Source: VBOC01 sp964512655 (GTDB lineage: Bacteria; Bacteroidota; Ignavibacteria; UBA10030; SZUA-254). Taken from it: a stretch of 64,000 nucleotides of DNA. A program made the translations under genes and the position numbers. The stretch covers positions 310,001-374,000 of the forward strand of contig CAZEJT010000001.1 in the NCBI GenBank assembly GCA_964512655.1, given 5' to 3'. The notes beneath the pieces were generated by a model. That model made no database searches. It was not told the origin of the DNA and saw only the letters and a program-made list of their open reading frames with translations. This document shows positions 37,001 through 43,464 of the stretch, in pieces (position 1 is the first letter of the stretch; every line of letters starts with the position of its first letter).

Positions 37001-37130
37001 GTGCAGCATGTAGAGCACTTTCCCCTTTCGTCAGGGGTATTGCATCTCCCCGGGAAGAGACGAGATATCTCTGCTGCGAATAGGAGGTGAGAGCCCCCAG
37101 AAGGAGGAGCAACGGGAGTAGCAATTTCAT
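34011..37130 (-). CDS. Large secreted protein with T9SS type A sorting domain
   Basis: 1039 residues from the ATG at 37130, which opens a signal peptide (MKLLLPLLLLLGALTSYSQ) and follows GAAAGGATC; the longer frame upstream has no signal and contains the promoter. The middle contains Ig-like beta segments (KAGVENAVVKYSVNGGPI) and a VNGAIALS-type propeller or nidogen-like stretch. About residues 690-860 hold two W-N-M-V ... GYW-x-K repeats; the same module is in the protein at 2-2104. The final 85 residues from NYPNPFNPTT are the sorting domain. The TAG stop merges with a degenerate family B element. Role on the surface unknown. Confidence 0.85.
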   Translation of the reverse strand: MKLLLPLLLLLGALTSYSQQRYLVSSRGDAIPLTKGESALHAAQRAGLAPLSGCTSEATFGYTPANFPATTTHIGFHNDIIAEWFTAPASGTLDTVFWFMGQGVCAQDSQLTLRLFKSNIYPGHGPGYGGFPAASSSTCWGYWLNTNDTEDGVAAFPEDATGGWVSTATSGPGPTYPPVDSTALWGLSGVPISPVHANRINSFYLLPVLGQGSHAPMVNVGDYFFMTLKINGLPGEPCCGTCGATFNTGFLASGDTDHVHSHNWKFYENVVTFQAGFNCKGWVARGDFNILFWYVMTATSNLPPILTIDDRIRNTTSTATQVVSADIVDCDPANPAKAGVENAVVKYSVNGGPILSAAMTNIGADRWEGNIPGQPKGTTVSYRIVGKDSLGLADSTGLSTYRIIDLNSAYYRCDTTLSCTPMSIIGTGTVIDTSKWFLPPGTTNTHPGDDGTAGPYSLGGPFVYYGDTLNYAWIGVNGAIALSKNATDTLDVNANGFATDGFDLPQRQHRGRPDTVRRAAGFMPKNFIAPYWGDWIVKQDSPLAFYGHIRTSTTAFPGKFIAEWDSVGDFDASGAVIDNDKFRVIIDRTAGSIQFQIDDIGIGGLDTVNLVGMNSDSSTHLLTFPTPFNYYNKDGVPTETHIHSGLCVSYYPEVYITGNLDGWNMVSVGCIPPSYAKSFLFPNAISYSSFGYHGSYQATQTLKNGPGYWLKFLGGGTIDGPGMHLASVDDSLDANWNMVGSVSTPVAVGTLTTTPPSIITSPFFGFNGSYTVAATLTPGRGYWVKTNAPGKLHIVGTGAVPKESPVTELAGLSKVTVEDNLHRAQTLYIGSEATLSAQAASKYEMPPMAPEGALNVRFTSQRMVEVFPAQPEAGKEYSYAIMIQGAAYPLTVKWEAVRGGTQKLALQSLNGKDTKTLGIVEGSGKLTINDAGVTKLALKLTEGLTLPKEFALSQNYPNPFNPTTHFSVDIPKASTVDVVVYDVLGRRIATLMSGEQEAGYHVMEWDSKDSHGLAVPSGMYMVRMTAGDFTGTRKIMLMK

Positions 37131-37187
37131 GTCGATCCTTTCATGGAATGGTATCCGTCCTCCCGTACGACCAATCGCGTTCATGGC

Positions 37188-37216
37188 ATTATCGGATTTT
37201 TTTTGCCGAATGTCAA
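37188..37216 (-). promoter_or_regulatory. Promoter of the T9SS cargo gene at 34011-37130
   Basis: Minus strand TTGACA (37216-37211), 17 bp, GATAAT (37193-37188). The 5' untranslated region would be about 50 nt. Confidence 0.7.
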
Positions 37217-37256
37217 AGGAGCAAAGAGCCGGCCGGCTATCGCGCAACGCGCGCGC

Positions 37257-38267
37257 CTAAGCCAATTTGCGGGCGATCGCTTCCGCCATTTCGGTCGTTC
37301 CGGAGGGCTTTTTGGGGTTCAGGTCGAACGTCACGTGAGTACCCTCCCTCACAACGGAAGCAACGGCGTCTTCGATCTTCCGGGCGGTCGCGGAATCCCC
37401 CAGATGACGCACCATCATGGCGCTCGCGAGGATGAGCGCGCTGGGATTGGCCATGTTCTTACCGGCGATGTCGGGGGCGCTTCCATGAACGGCTTCGAAG
37501 AGCGACACGCCGTTTCCGATATTCGCGCCGGGGGCAAGCCCGAGCCCCCCGACGAGGCCGGAGCAGAGATCAGAGAGTATATCCCCGAAGAGATTTGTCG
37601 TAACGATCACGTCGAACTGGTGGGGATTCAGCACCAGCTGCATGCACATATTGTCGACGATCTTGTCTTCCATCCTGATCTCCGGATACGACGCGGCGAC
37701 GGCCTTGCCCACCTCCAGGAAGAGCCCCCCCGTGAATTTCAGGATATTTGCCTTGTGGACTACGGTGACCTTTTTCCGGCCTTCTCTTTTCGCGTACTCG
37801 AATGCGTAGCGAATAATCCGCTCAGACCCCGCCCGGGTGACCACGCCGATCGTTTCGGCGGCGCTTTTCGCGGGATCGATGTAGTGCTCGATCCCGGCGT
37901 AGAACTCCTCCGTGTTCTCTCTCAGAACGATAAGATCGACGTTCGACCATGGCGTCTGTACGCCGTCGAACGATTTAGCGGGGCGGAGGTTGACATAGAG
38001 ATCGAACTCCTTGCGGAGAGCCACGTTGACGCTCCTGAAACCGGAACCGATGGGCGTCGTGAGGGGGCCCTTGAGGGCTACTTTATTTTTCTGAATTGAT
38101 TCGATGACATGGGGAGGGAGGGGGTCTTTGTACTTTGCCACGGCCTTCGAGCCGGCTTCCTGATACTCCCACTGGATGGGTACTCCGGCCGCTTCGAGGA
38201 CGGAGACGGCTGCTTGTGTGATTTCCGGGCCGATACCGTCGCCGGGAATGAGCGTTACTGTGTGCAT
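37257..38267 (-). CDS. icd: NAD-dependent isocitrate dehydrogenase (isocitrate/isopropylmalate family)
   Basis: 336 residues from the ATG at 38267; the upstream frame runs through repeats. Motifs of beta-decarboxylating dehydrogenases: IPGDGIGPEI at the N-terminus, VALKGPLTTPIGSGFRSVN (about residues 64-82), NLRPAKSF, NLFGDILSDL and HGSAPDIAG. The substrate loop and short length match NAD-type isocitrate dehydrogenases (IDH3-like) more than isopropylmalate dehydrogenase, which would have different residues after LRP. It converts isocitrate to 2-oxoglutarate in the TCA cycle. It has its own promoter and stands apart from the aromatic operon upstream. Confidence 0.8.
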   Translation of the reverse strand: MHTVTLIPGDGIGPEITQAAVSVLEAAGVPIQWEYQEAGSKAVAKYKDPLPPHVIESIQKNKVALKGPLTTPIGSGFRSVNVALRKEFDLYVNLRPAKSFDGVQTPWSNVDLIVLRENTEEFYAGIEHYIDPAKSAAETIGVVTRAGSERIIRYAFEYAKREGRKKVTVVHKANILKFTGGLFLEVGKAVAASYPEIRMEDKIVDNMCMQLVLNPHQFDVIVTTNLFGDILSDLCSGLVGGLGLAPGANIGNGVSLFEAVHGSAPDIAGKNMANPSALILASAMMVRHLGDSATARKIEDAVASVVREGTHVTFDLNPKKPSGTTEMAEAIARKLA

Positions 38268-38276
38268 AGGGGATAA

Positions 38277-38305
38277 AATGTACGGAAAAAAAGGGCGTGG
38301 AACAA
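38277..38305 (-). promoter_or_regulatory. Promoter of the isocitrate dehydrogenase gene
   Basis: Minus strand TTGTTC (38305-38300), 17 bp, TACATT (38282-38277); the ATG follows after 9 bases. The -35 element lies immediately beside a family A palindrome. Confidence 0.6.
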
Positions 38306-38311
38306 CGCGGG

Positions 38312-38341
38312 CTGGTGTCACGGTGTGGACCGTGACACCAG
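38312..38341 (+). repeat. Family A 30-bp palindrome, copy 5
   Basis: Perfect arms around GTGG; right flank TGTGA. Confidence 0.9.
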
Positions 38342-38390
38342 TGTGATGTGGTGAGAGTTGGGGAGGGCGCGGAGCGCCCGAGAGCGGCAT

Positions 38391-38421
38391 TCCGCCGCGG
38401 AGCGGCGGAACGAAGAGGAGG
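38391..38421 (+). repeat. Family C palindrome with purine tail
   Basis: TCCGCCGC-GGAGCGGCGGA then ACGAAGAGGAGG; second copy of the element at 26877. A separate GGGCGC-GGA-GCGCCC palindrome lies just upstream at 38365-38379. Confidence 0.6.
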
Positions 38422-38448
38422 GGGGAGGATTGGGAGGGAGAGTATTTG

Positions 38449-38471
38449 CGCGGGCTAAAGCCCGCGCCTAC
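38449..38471 (-). repeat. Family B REP-like element at the end of tyrA
   Basis: CGCGGGC-TAAA-GCCCGCG plus C and CTAC. The CTAC overlaps the tyrA stop (CTA on the plus strand, TAG in the gene), so the GTAG tag supplies the stop codon. It may also mark the 3' end of the aromatic operon transcript. Confidence 0.7.
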
Positions 38472-39256
38472 CGGCCGCGCCTACCAGATGGACCGATTTC
38501 ACGGCTGAGGCGTCTCAGCTGTCGCAGGAGTTGAGGAGGGGTCTTCCAGGCGTATGGGTTGAACCGGTACATGTCGTGCAGGAGTTCGAGGGAATCGTGA
38601 CCTGTCGTGTGTGCGATCTCGGAGAGGCGACGGTAATTCGAGGTGGTTTCGTGGGCGGCCGGAAGATTCAACCGCAGGAGGGCGTGGCCGAGAAACTGCG
38701 TGAGAAAAAGACTCCTCGCCATGAGCGCATCATGCTCTCGCGCGTTCATGCGCGCAACATTGAGACCTCGCTTCCTGAGGTATCGTTCGATGCGGAGGAG
38801 GCGCGCTCGTCCGATTCTCACCGGGCAAAGGGCGATTGATTTCCCATCCAGCGAGCGGCTGGCGCTGTCGGGGCCAAAGAGAGGGTGTGTTCCCAGGATA
38901 TCGGCATGACGGGGGAGCAATTCTTTCATCCACCGGATGGGTTCCCCTTTCACCGAGCAGACATCGACCACCAGCGCTCCGCGGGGAACCATCGGTGCGA
39001 TAGAGCGAAGGAGAGGGCGGAGGCGCCCGATTGGAACTGCGAGAATAATGAGATTCGCTCCCGCTGCCTCGCTCGGGGAGACCCGTTTCACCCCGTGAGC
39101 GGTCTTGAGCCGCCGGGACGAGTCGGAGACAACGACACGGAAGTCGCTTTTCAGATAGCGGGCTGCCAACCGACCGAACCTCCCATACCCAAAGATTCCG
39201 AGCGTCTTACGGCGCTCCCTGACAGCCGGTCGTAGAGAATGTTTGGCTGGTGTCAC
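38468..39256 (-). CDS. tyrA: Prephenate dehydrogenase (short form)
   Basis: 262 residues. An N-terminal Rossmann motif GIFGYGRFGR (about residues 20-29), the catalytic GTHPLFGPDSA loop (about 121-131) and an all-helical C-terminal dimerisation domain fit TyrA; there is no ACT or chorismate mutase domain. It oxidises prephenate (or arogenate) to the tyrosine precursor. The only usable start is the GTG at 39256, which lies inside a family A palindrome; no other ATG, GTG or TTG occurs before the Rossmann motif. The upstream 113 bp repeat the gene's first codons. It is the last gene of the aromatic operon, 159 bases after aroC-aroQ. Confidence 0.85.
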   Translation of the reverse strand: MTPAKHSLRPAVRERRKTLGIFGYGRFGRLAARYLKSDFRVVVSDSSRRLKTAHGVKRVSPSEAAGANLIILAVPIGRLRPLLRSIAPMVPRGALVVDVCSVKGEPIRWMKELLPRHADILGTHPLFGPDSASRSLDGKSIALCPVRIGRARLLRIERYLRKRGLNVARMNAREHDALMARSLFLTQFLGHALLRLNLPAAHETTSNYRRLSEIAHTTGHDSLELLHDMYRFNPYAWKTPPQLLRQLRRLSREIGPSGRRGR

Positions 39257-39276
39257 GGTGTGGACCGTGACACCAG
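39247..39276 (+). repeat. Family A 30-bp palindrome, copy 6
   Basis: Perfect arms around GTGG; right flank TATGA. It contains the GTG start codon of tyrA on the minus strand. Confidence 0.9.
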
Positions 39277-39369
39277 TATGAACCGACCGAACCTCCCATA
39301 TCCAAAGATTCCGAGCGTCTTACGGCGCTCGCTGACAGCCGGTCGTAGAGAATGTTTGGCTGGCGTCAC
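39253..39369 (-). pseudogene. Duplicated 5' remnant of tyrA, 38-codon ORF overlapping the tyrA start
   Basis: GTG at 39369 begins the same 30 codons as tyrA with one substitution (R13 to S), then runs into the inner palindrome (codons FILVSRSTP) and stops at TGA 39255-39253. That TGA overlaps the GTG start of intact tyrA as GTGA. The ORF is a by-product of the tandem duplication but could act as a translated leader that hands ribosomes to tyrA. Not detectable as a functional protein. Confidence 0.7.
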
Positions 39370-39389
39370 GGTGTGGACCGTGACACCAG
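39360..39389 (+). repeat. Family A 30-bp palindrome, copy 7
   Basis: Arms CTGGCGTCACGGT and ACCGTGACACCAG around GTGG; one mismatch in the left arm. Right flank TATGA. Confidence 0.9.
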
Positions 39390-39415
39390 TATGATTCCCG
39401 TATCCCGCTTGCGGC

Positions 39416-40753
39416 TCACCCCTTCCTCTGAACTCTGCGTGAGTGTTCGAAGACAGCCTTATAGACCGCTTTCACGAATTCAGGAGTGAGATTCGCATCC
39501 GCGGCCAGTGCGAGACGCTTACCCATGATTTGGCGCTCGCGGCGGGGATCCGGGATAGGCACGTTGCCCTTGCGTTTAAGACGCCCCACCTCGCGCACCA
39601 GCTCCTGCCGGCGGCTGAGGAGCACCATCAGCATGTCGTCCGTGAAATCGATCTCATTCCGGACCGACCCCAGCGAGCCCGTCCGGCGGAGGAGCATCTG
39701 CCGCACGAGATGGTCGGCGATGACGAGCGCGACCATCGATTCAACGACGGGAACGACCCGGGGACAGAGGCACGGGTCGTGCCGTCCCTCCACCTTGATG
39801 GTGCGCCTCTTGCCCCGCGTATCCACGGTGCTCTGGGCCTTCGGGATCGACGATGGAGGTTTAACGGCGACTCGCACCACGATATCCTCGCCGTTGGAAA
39901 TCCCGCCGAGTATTCCTCCGGCATAATTCGTCTTTGTGCGGATCCGCCCCGTCCCCTTTTCCTTGTAGAATTCATCGTTGTGTTCGCTTCCCTTCATCGC
40001 GGCAGCCGCAAATCCCGATCCGATCTCGAATCCCTTGATGGCGGGGATCGAAAGAAGCGCTTTCGCCAGATCGGCCTCCAGCTTGTCGAAGACGGGGTCC
40101 CCGAGCCCGGCGGGACAATTCCGGATGACCGCCTCGACGACGCCCCCGAGTGAGTCGCCTTCCTTTTTCACCTTCAGGATTTTCCGCTCCATCTTTTTTG
40201 CGGCCTCCGGATCGGGGCAGCGGACCGGGTTTTTTTCGATCTCGCTGAACACGATCTTTTGGGCCGTGATCCCATCGACTGATTTGGTGTATCCGACAAT
40301 TCTGATTCCCCGTTTAGCGAGTATCTGTTTCGCGACACCGCCCGCGGCGACCCTCCCCGCCGTCTCCCGCCCGGAAGAGCGGCCGCCTCCCCGATAATCC
40401 TGAATGCCGTACTTGGAGAGATAGGTGTAACCCGCGTGGCCTGGCCGGAAGAGATTTTTGATGGAATCGTACGCCTTCGGATTCTGGTCCTTGTTCCACA
40501 CGAGGAGGCAGATCGGAGTTCCGAGCGTCTTCCCCTCGAACACGCCGCTCAACACCTGAACCTGATCGGCTTCGCTCCGGGCCGTCGTCACCCCGCTTTG
40601 GCCCGGCCGCCTCCTGTCGAGCTCTTTTTGAATGTCTCCCTCCGAGAAATCCATATTGGGCCTCACCCCGTCTATGAGCACCCCTACGGCCCTGCCGTGG
40701 CTCTCGCCGAAGGTAGTGATCCGAAACAGCGTCCCCAGTGCATTTCCTGCCAT
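39416..40753 (-). CDS. aroC: Chorismate synthase fused to an AroQ-type chorismate mutase
   Basis: 445 residues, about 85 more than chorismate synthase alone. Residues 1-360 are a complete AroC with GESHG (16-20), RPGQSGVTT (49-57), RGGGRSSGRETAGRVAAGG and RHDPCLCPR (324-332). Residues 364-445 are an AroQ helical chorismate mutase: R365 in VRNEID, R381-R382 in LLSRRQELV, K393 in REVGRLK, the DPRRERQIM block and a C-terminal SRRVQ. The first half makes chorismate from EPSP with reduced FMN; the second would turn it directly into prephenate. The gene lies 3 bases after aroA and before tyrA, the next step to tyrosine. The same chorismate is also needed by TrpEG of this operon. Confidence 0.9.
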   Translation of the reverse strand: MAGNALGTLFRITTFGESHGRAVGVLIDGVRPNMDFSEGDIQKELDRRRPGQSGVTTARSEADQVQVLSGVFEGKTLGTPICLLVWNKDQNPKAYDSIKNLFRPGHAGYTYLSKYGIQDYRGGGRSSGRETAGRVAAGGVAKQILAKRGIRIVGYTKSVDGITAQKIVFSEIEKNPVRCPDPEAAKKMERKILKVKKEGDSLGGVVEAVIRNCPAGLGDPVFDKLEADLAKALLSIPAIKGFEIGSGFAAAAMKGSEHNDEFYKEKGTGRIRTKTNYAGGILGGISNGEDIVVRVAVKPPSSIPKAQSTVDTRGKRRTIKVEGRHDPCLCPRVVPVVESMVALVIADHLVRQMLLRRTGSLGSVRNEIDFTDDMLMVLLSRRQELVREVGRLKRKGNVPIPDPRRERQIMGKRLALAADANLTPEFVKAVYKAVFEHSRRVQRKG

Positions 40754-40756
40754 TGG

Positions 40757-42031
40757 CTACTCCTGTTGTTCCAATTTTTCGAATTCATCCCAGAATGTCG
40801 GGAACGACTTCCCGACGCATCCCGGGTTCATGATGGAAACCCCCTTGACCCTCAGTCCCGCCACAGCGAAGCTCATGGCCATGCGGTGGTCGTTGTACGT
40901 TTCAATCACGGCTCCCCGGAGGGGCTGGGGATGGATGGTGAGCCCGTCGTCGTGGAGCTCGACTTTCGCCCCCAATCTCGTGAGCTCGGCGGCGAGGGCG
41001 GTCAGACGGTTCGTCTCCTTGTGCTTCAGGTGCTCGACGTCGAATATGGAGGTGGTCCCTTCCGCGAAAGCGGCAACCACAGCGAGCGCCGGCACGCTGT
41101 CCGGGATCTCGTTCATCTCCGTCTCGATGCCGAGCAGCCGGTTTCCGTGCAGCTCGATGGCATCTTCCCGCCTTTCAATCCTGCATCCCATTTCGCCCAG
41201 CAGGGCCAGAAACTTGATATCCCCCTGAAGCGATTCGGGGGAGAGATTATCGATAACGACATGTCCTCCCGTAATCGCCGCGGCCGCGAGGAAATAGGTG
41301 GCCGCCGAGGCGTCGCCCTCGATCATAAACTCCTGTCCGATGTATCTCTGCGTGTTGTCCACGCGAAAATCTGAAAACTCGACGGTGTCGACGCCTGCTC
41401 CGAACGACCTCATCACATGAAGCGTCATTGTAACGTAGGGAAGCGAGCTCACCCTCCCCCGGGCGTGCAGGGCGACGGGGTGTTTTGCGTAGGGGGACGA
41501 AAGGAGGATCGACGAGATGAACTGGCTGCTGATCGCCGCATCAATCTCCAGGCTCCCTCCCGCGAAACTCCCTCCGTGCACCCTCACCGGGGGAAACCCG
41601 TCCGCGCTCGAGGTCCGGACCCCTGCCGCTTTCAGCGCGTCGAGAAGCCCCTTCAGCGTGCGGCGCCTCATGTTCTCGTCCCCTGTGAGGACGGTTTCCC
41701 CTTTTGCAAGGGAGGAAAAGGTCGTCAGGAACCTCATCGCCGTTCCGGCGTTTCCCACGTCGAGTTTTCCCTCAGGGACGCGGAGGTCGCCCCCTGTCCC
41801 GGATATCTCAAATCGTCCTGGATGCTCGTCGATCCTGACGCCGAACTGGCGCAGAGCGCGCACAAGGACCATCGAATCCTCGCTCACGGAAGGGCGGACC
41901 AGATTGGAAGGACCCTCGGCGAGGGCCGCCGCAATCAGAGCACGGTTTGTATAGCTCTTGGAGGGAGGTACCCTGAGCCGGATATCGACGCCCGGCGAGG
42001 GCTTGATCCTCCGAGCGGTGGCTGCGGTCAT
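40757..42031 (-). CDS. aroA: 3-phosphoshikimate 1-carboxyvinyltransferase (EPSP synthase)
   Basis: 424 residues from the ATG at 42031, which overlaps the aroDE stop as ATGA. Conserved parts: LRVPPSKSYTNRALI near the N-terminus, DVGNAGTAMRFL (about residues 92-103), the catalytic DAAISSQFISS and EGDASAATYFL blocks, and the C-terminal YNDHRMAMSFAVAGL. Catalyses transfer of the enolpyruvyl group of PEP to shikimate 3-phosphate. All motifs are of a normal, complete enzyme. Confidence 0.93.
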   Translation of the reverse strand: MTAATARRIKPSPGVDIRLRVPPSKSYTNRALIAAALAEGPSNLVRPSVSEDSMVLVRALRQFGVRIDEHPGRFEISGTGGDLRVPEGKLDVGNAGTAMRFLTTFSSLAKGETVLTGDENMRRRTLKGLLDALKAAGVRTSSADGFPPVRVHGGSFAGGSLEIDAAISSQFISSILLSSPYAKHPVALHARGRVSSLPYVTMTLHVMRSFGAGVDTVEFSDFRVDNTQRYIGQEFMIEGDASAATYFLAAAAITGGHVVIDNLSPESLQGDIKFLALLGEMGCRIERREDAIELHGNRLLGIETEMNEIPDSVPALAVVAAFAEGTTSIFDVEHLKHKETNRLTALAAELTRLGAKVELHDDGLTIHPQPLRGAVIETYNDHRMAMSFAVAGLRVKGVSIMNPGCVGKSFPTFWDEFEKLEQQE

Positions 42032-43464
42032 GACCTGTTGTTCCCCGAAATGCCTCGGATAAACATGTTCGACTGCAGGAGGGCCTGCTCGCGGAAGAGT
42101 TCGGTACCCGCGATAGTCCTGCATCCGCGGCTCAAGGCGTTCTTCAATAGGAGGGTCAGGGGAGGGTCGTAGACGGCGTCGAGCACGGTCATCCCCCGCC
42201 GCAGGAGGGTTCGCGGATAGGGGGATGACGATGCGCCCGGTGCCATCCCGACAGGCGTGCCGTTCATGATGATGTCGGCTCCAAGGTGCGGAAGATCCTT
42301 GAACAGCGCCCAGGAGCACGAAAGACGTCGGGCGGCGTTTTCGGCATTCGCGCTCGATCTTCCAACGATTGTGGCCGATGCCCCTGCATCGAGAGCGGCG
42401 AGCGCCATCGACCTTGATGTGGCCCCCGTGCCGAGAACAAGGGCATGCTTGCCGCGGATTGCTCGCCCCTTTCGAAGAATGCGCCTGACGGCGGGATAAT
42501 CGGTATTGCAGCCCACGAGTCGGCCCTTTTTTCTGAGGATCGTATTCACTGATTGAAGGAGTTCTGCCTCTTCGTCCACAGAGTCGAGAAGCGGGATGAC
42601 CTGCTTCTTGAATGGCATCGTCACGCTCAATCCGGATACAAGATCGCCAAAGGAGCGGAAGAACCGCTCAAGGTCTTCCACAAGAAAATTGACGTACACC
42701 GCGTTCAATCCCTTTTGCGCGAAGATCCCGTTGTGAAAGAGGTACCCCTTGCTATGAGAGACGGGATTGCCCACGAGACCGAATATCTTCGAGCGGCGGT
42801 TCAGGGTGTGTACGCGATAAATCCCGCGCAAATCTGCGGCGGTCAGCTGTCCCGGGGCCGTGATCTTCCCTGGAGCGGAGGCGGCGTAGGCCAACTCTCC
42901 CCCAAATCTTGGCCCGAGAATCCTGCTGATCTCTCCCCGGCCCGACATGCAGAAGGCGGCGATGGGGCGGCGATACCGGTGCGAACGCTCGAGTAGATCG
43001 AAGATCCTCCTGTTGTCGGAAATGTCGCTCGCGGTCGTGACCAGCTTGAGAATGTTCCCGGGAGATGAAAGGAGCCGTTTCATGATGGCGTGCAGGTCGC
43101 GAGGCGTTCTGCGCGTGTCGTGATAGGATACGATCAAGCGGCCATTTGCCGATGCTTCGAGGAGTCGGCTGATGAGGCGTGACCCTGCGCGCAGCTCTAT
43201 GTCGGCGTATTCCGCCCCGAAGCCGAGCGCGTCGGAGAGCGTCCTGGCCTGCGCCCTTGCAGATCCGGTGAAGAAACCGCCTTCCGACCTGCGGCGGTTC
43301 GTGACGATCACCCGCGGACGGGGATGACGAAGGAGCTTCTCGAGATCCACTCCCCGCAGGCGGTCGACCCGAACTTCCACGAGATCCCCCGATCTGCGGA
43401 GTTTTCTGAGGGCGGATACTGCTTCTTTCATCGAGCGGGGCGCTATCGATATGACGATCTTCAT
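42028..43464 (-). CDS. aroDE: Bifunctional type I 3-dehydroquinate dehydratase/shikimate dehydrogenase
   Basis: 478 residues in two parts. Residues 1-220 are a type I dehydratase with catalytic His115 (IVSYHDTRRTP) and Schiff-base Lys140 (GNILKLVTTA). Residues 226-478 are shikimate dehydrogenase with NPVSHSKGYLFHN (233-245), SVTMPFKKQV holding the catalytic Lys, NTDYPAV and LVLGTGATSRSMALAAL. It performs two consecutive steps, dehydroquinate to dehydroshikimate to shikimate. The same fusion is known from plants, Chlamydiae and some FCB bacteria. Start and stop overlap aroB and aroA as ATGA. Confidence 0.92.
   Translation of the reverse strand: MKIVISIAPRSMKEAVSALRKLRRSGDLVEVRVDRLRGVDLEKLLRHPRPRVIVTNRRRSEGGFFTGSARAQARTLSDALGFGAEYADIELRAGSRLISRLLEASANGRLIVSYHDTRRTPRDLHAIMKRLLSSPGNILKLVTTASDISDNRRIFDLLERSHRYRRPIAAFCMSGRGEISRILGPRFGGELAYAASAPGKITAPGQLTAADLRGIYRVHTLNRRSKIFGLVGNPVSHSKGYLFHNGIFAQKGLNAVYVNFLVEDLERFFRSFGDLVSGLSVTMPFKKQVIPLLDSVDEEAELLQSVNTILRKKGRLVGCNTDYPAVRRILRKGRAIRGKHALVLGTGATSRSMALAALDAGASATIVGRSSANAENAARRLSCSWALFKDLPHLGADIIMNGTPVGMAPGASSSPYPRTLLRRGMTVLDAVYDPPLTLLLKNALSRGCRTIAGTELFREQALLQSNMFIRGISGNNRS

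Larger units (their letters stand above)
39168..39393. repeat. 113-bp tandem duplication of the tyrA 5' end plus palindrome
   Basis: Units 39168-39280 and 39281-39393 differ at only three positions. Each contains the first 30 codons of tyrA and a family A palindrome. The unit length is not a multiple of three, so the outer copy of the tyrA beginning is out of frame with the gene. Confidence 0.92.

Noticed and set aside
34011..37247. Start of the third T9SS gene at 37247
   Set aside because: The extra residues cover the promoter at 37188-37216 and lack a signal peptide; the ATG at 37130 begins a classical one.
38388..38471. Family B and C palindromes as intrinsic terminators
   Set aside because: They lack a following T-run on either strand; only the hairpins at 2356, 9614, 24230 and 52121 have one.
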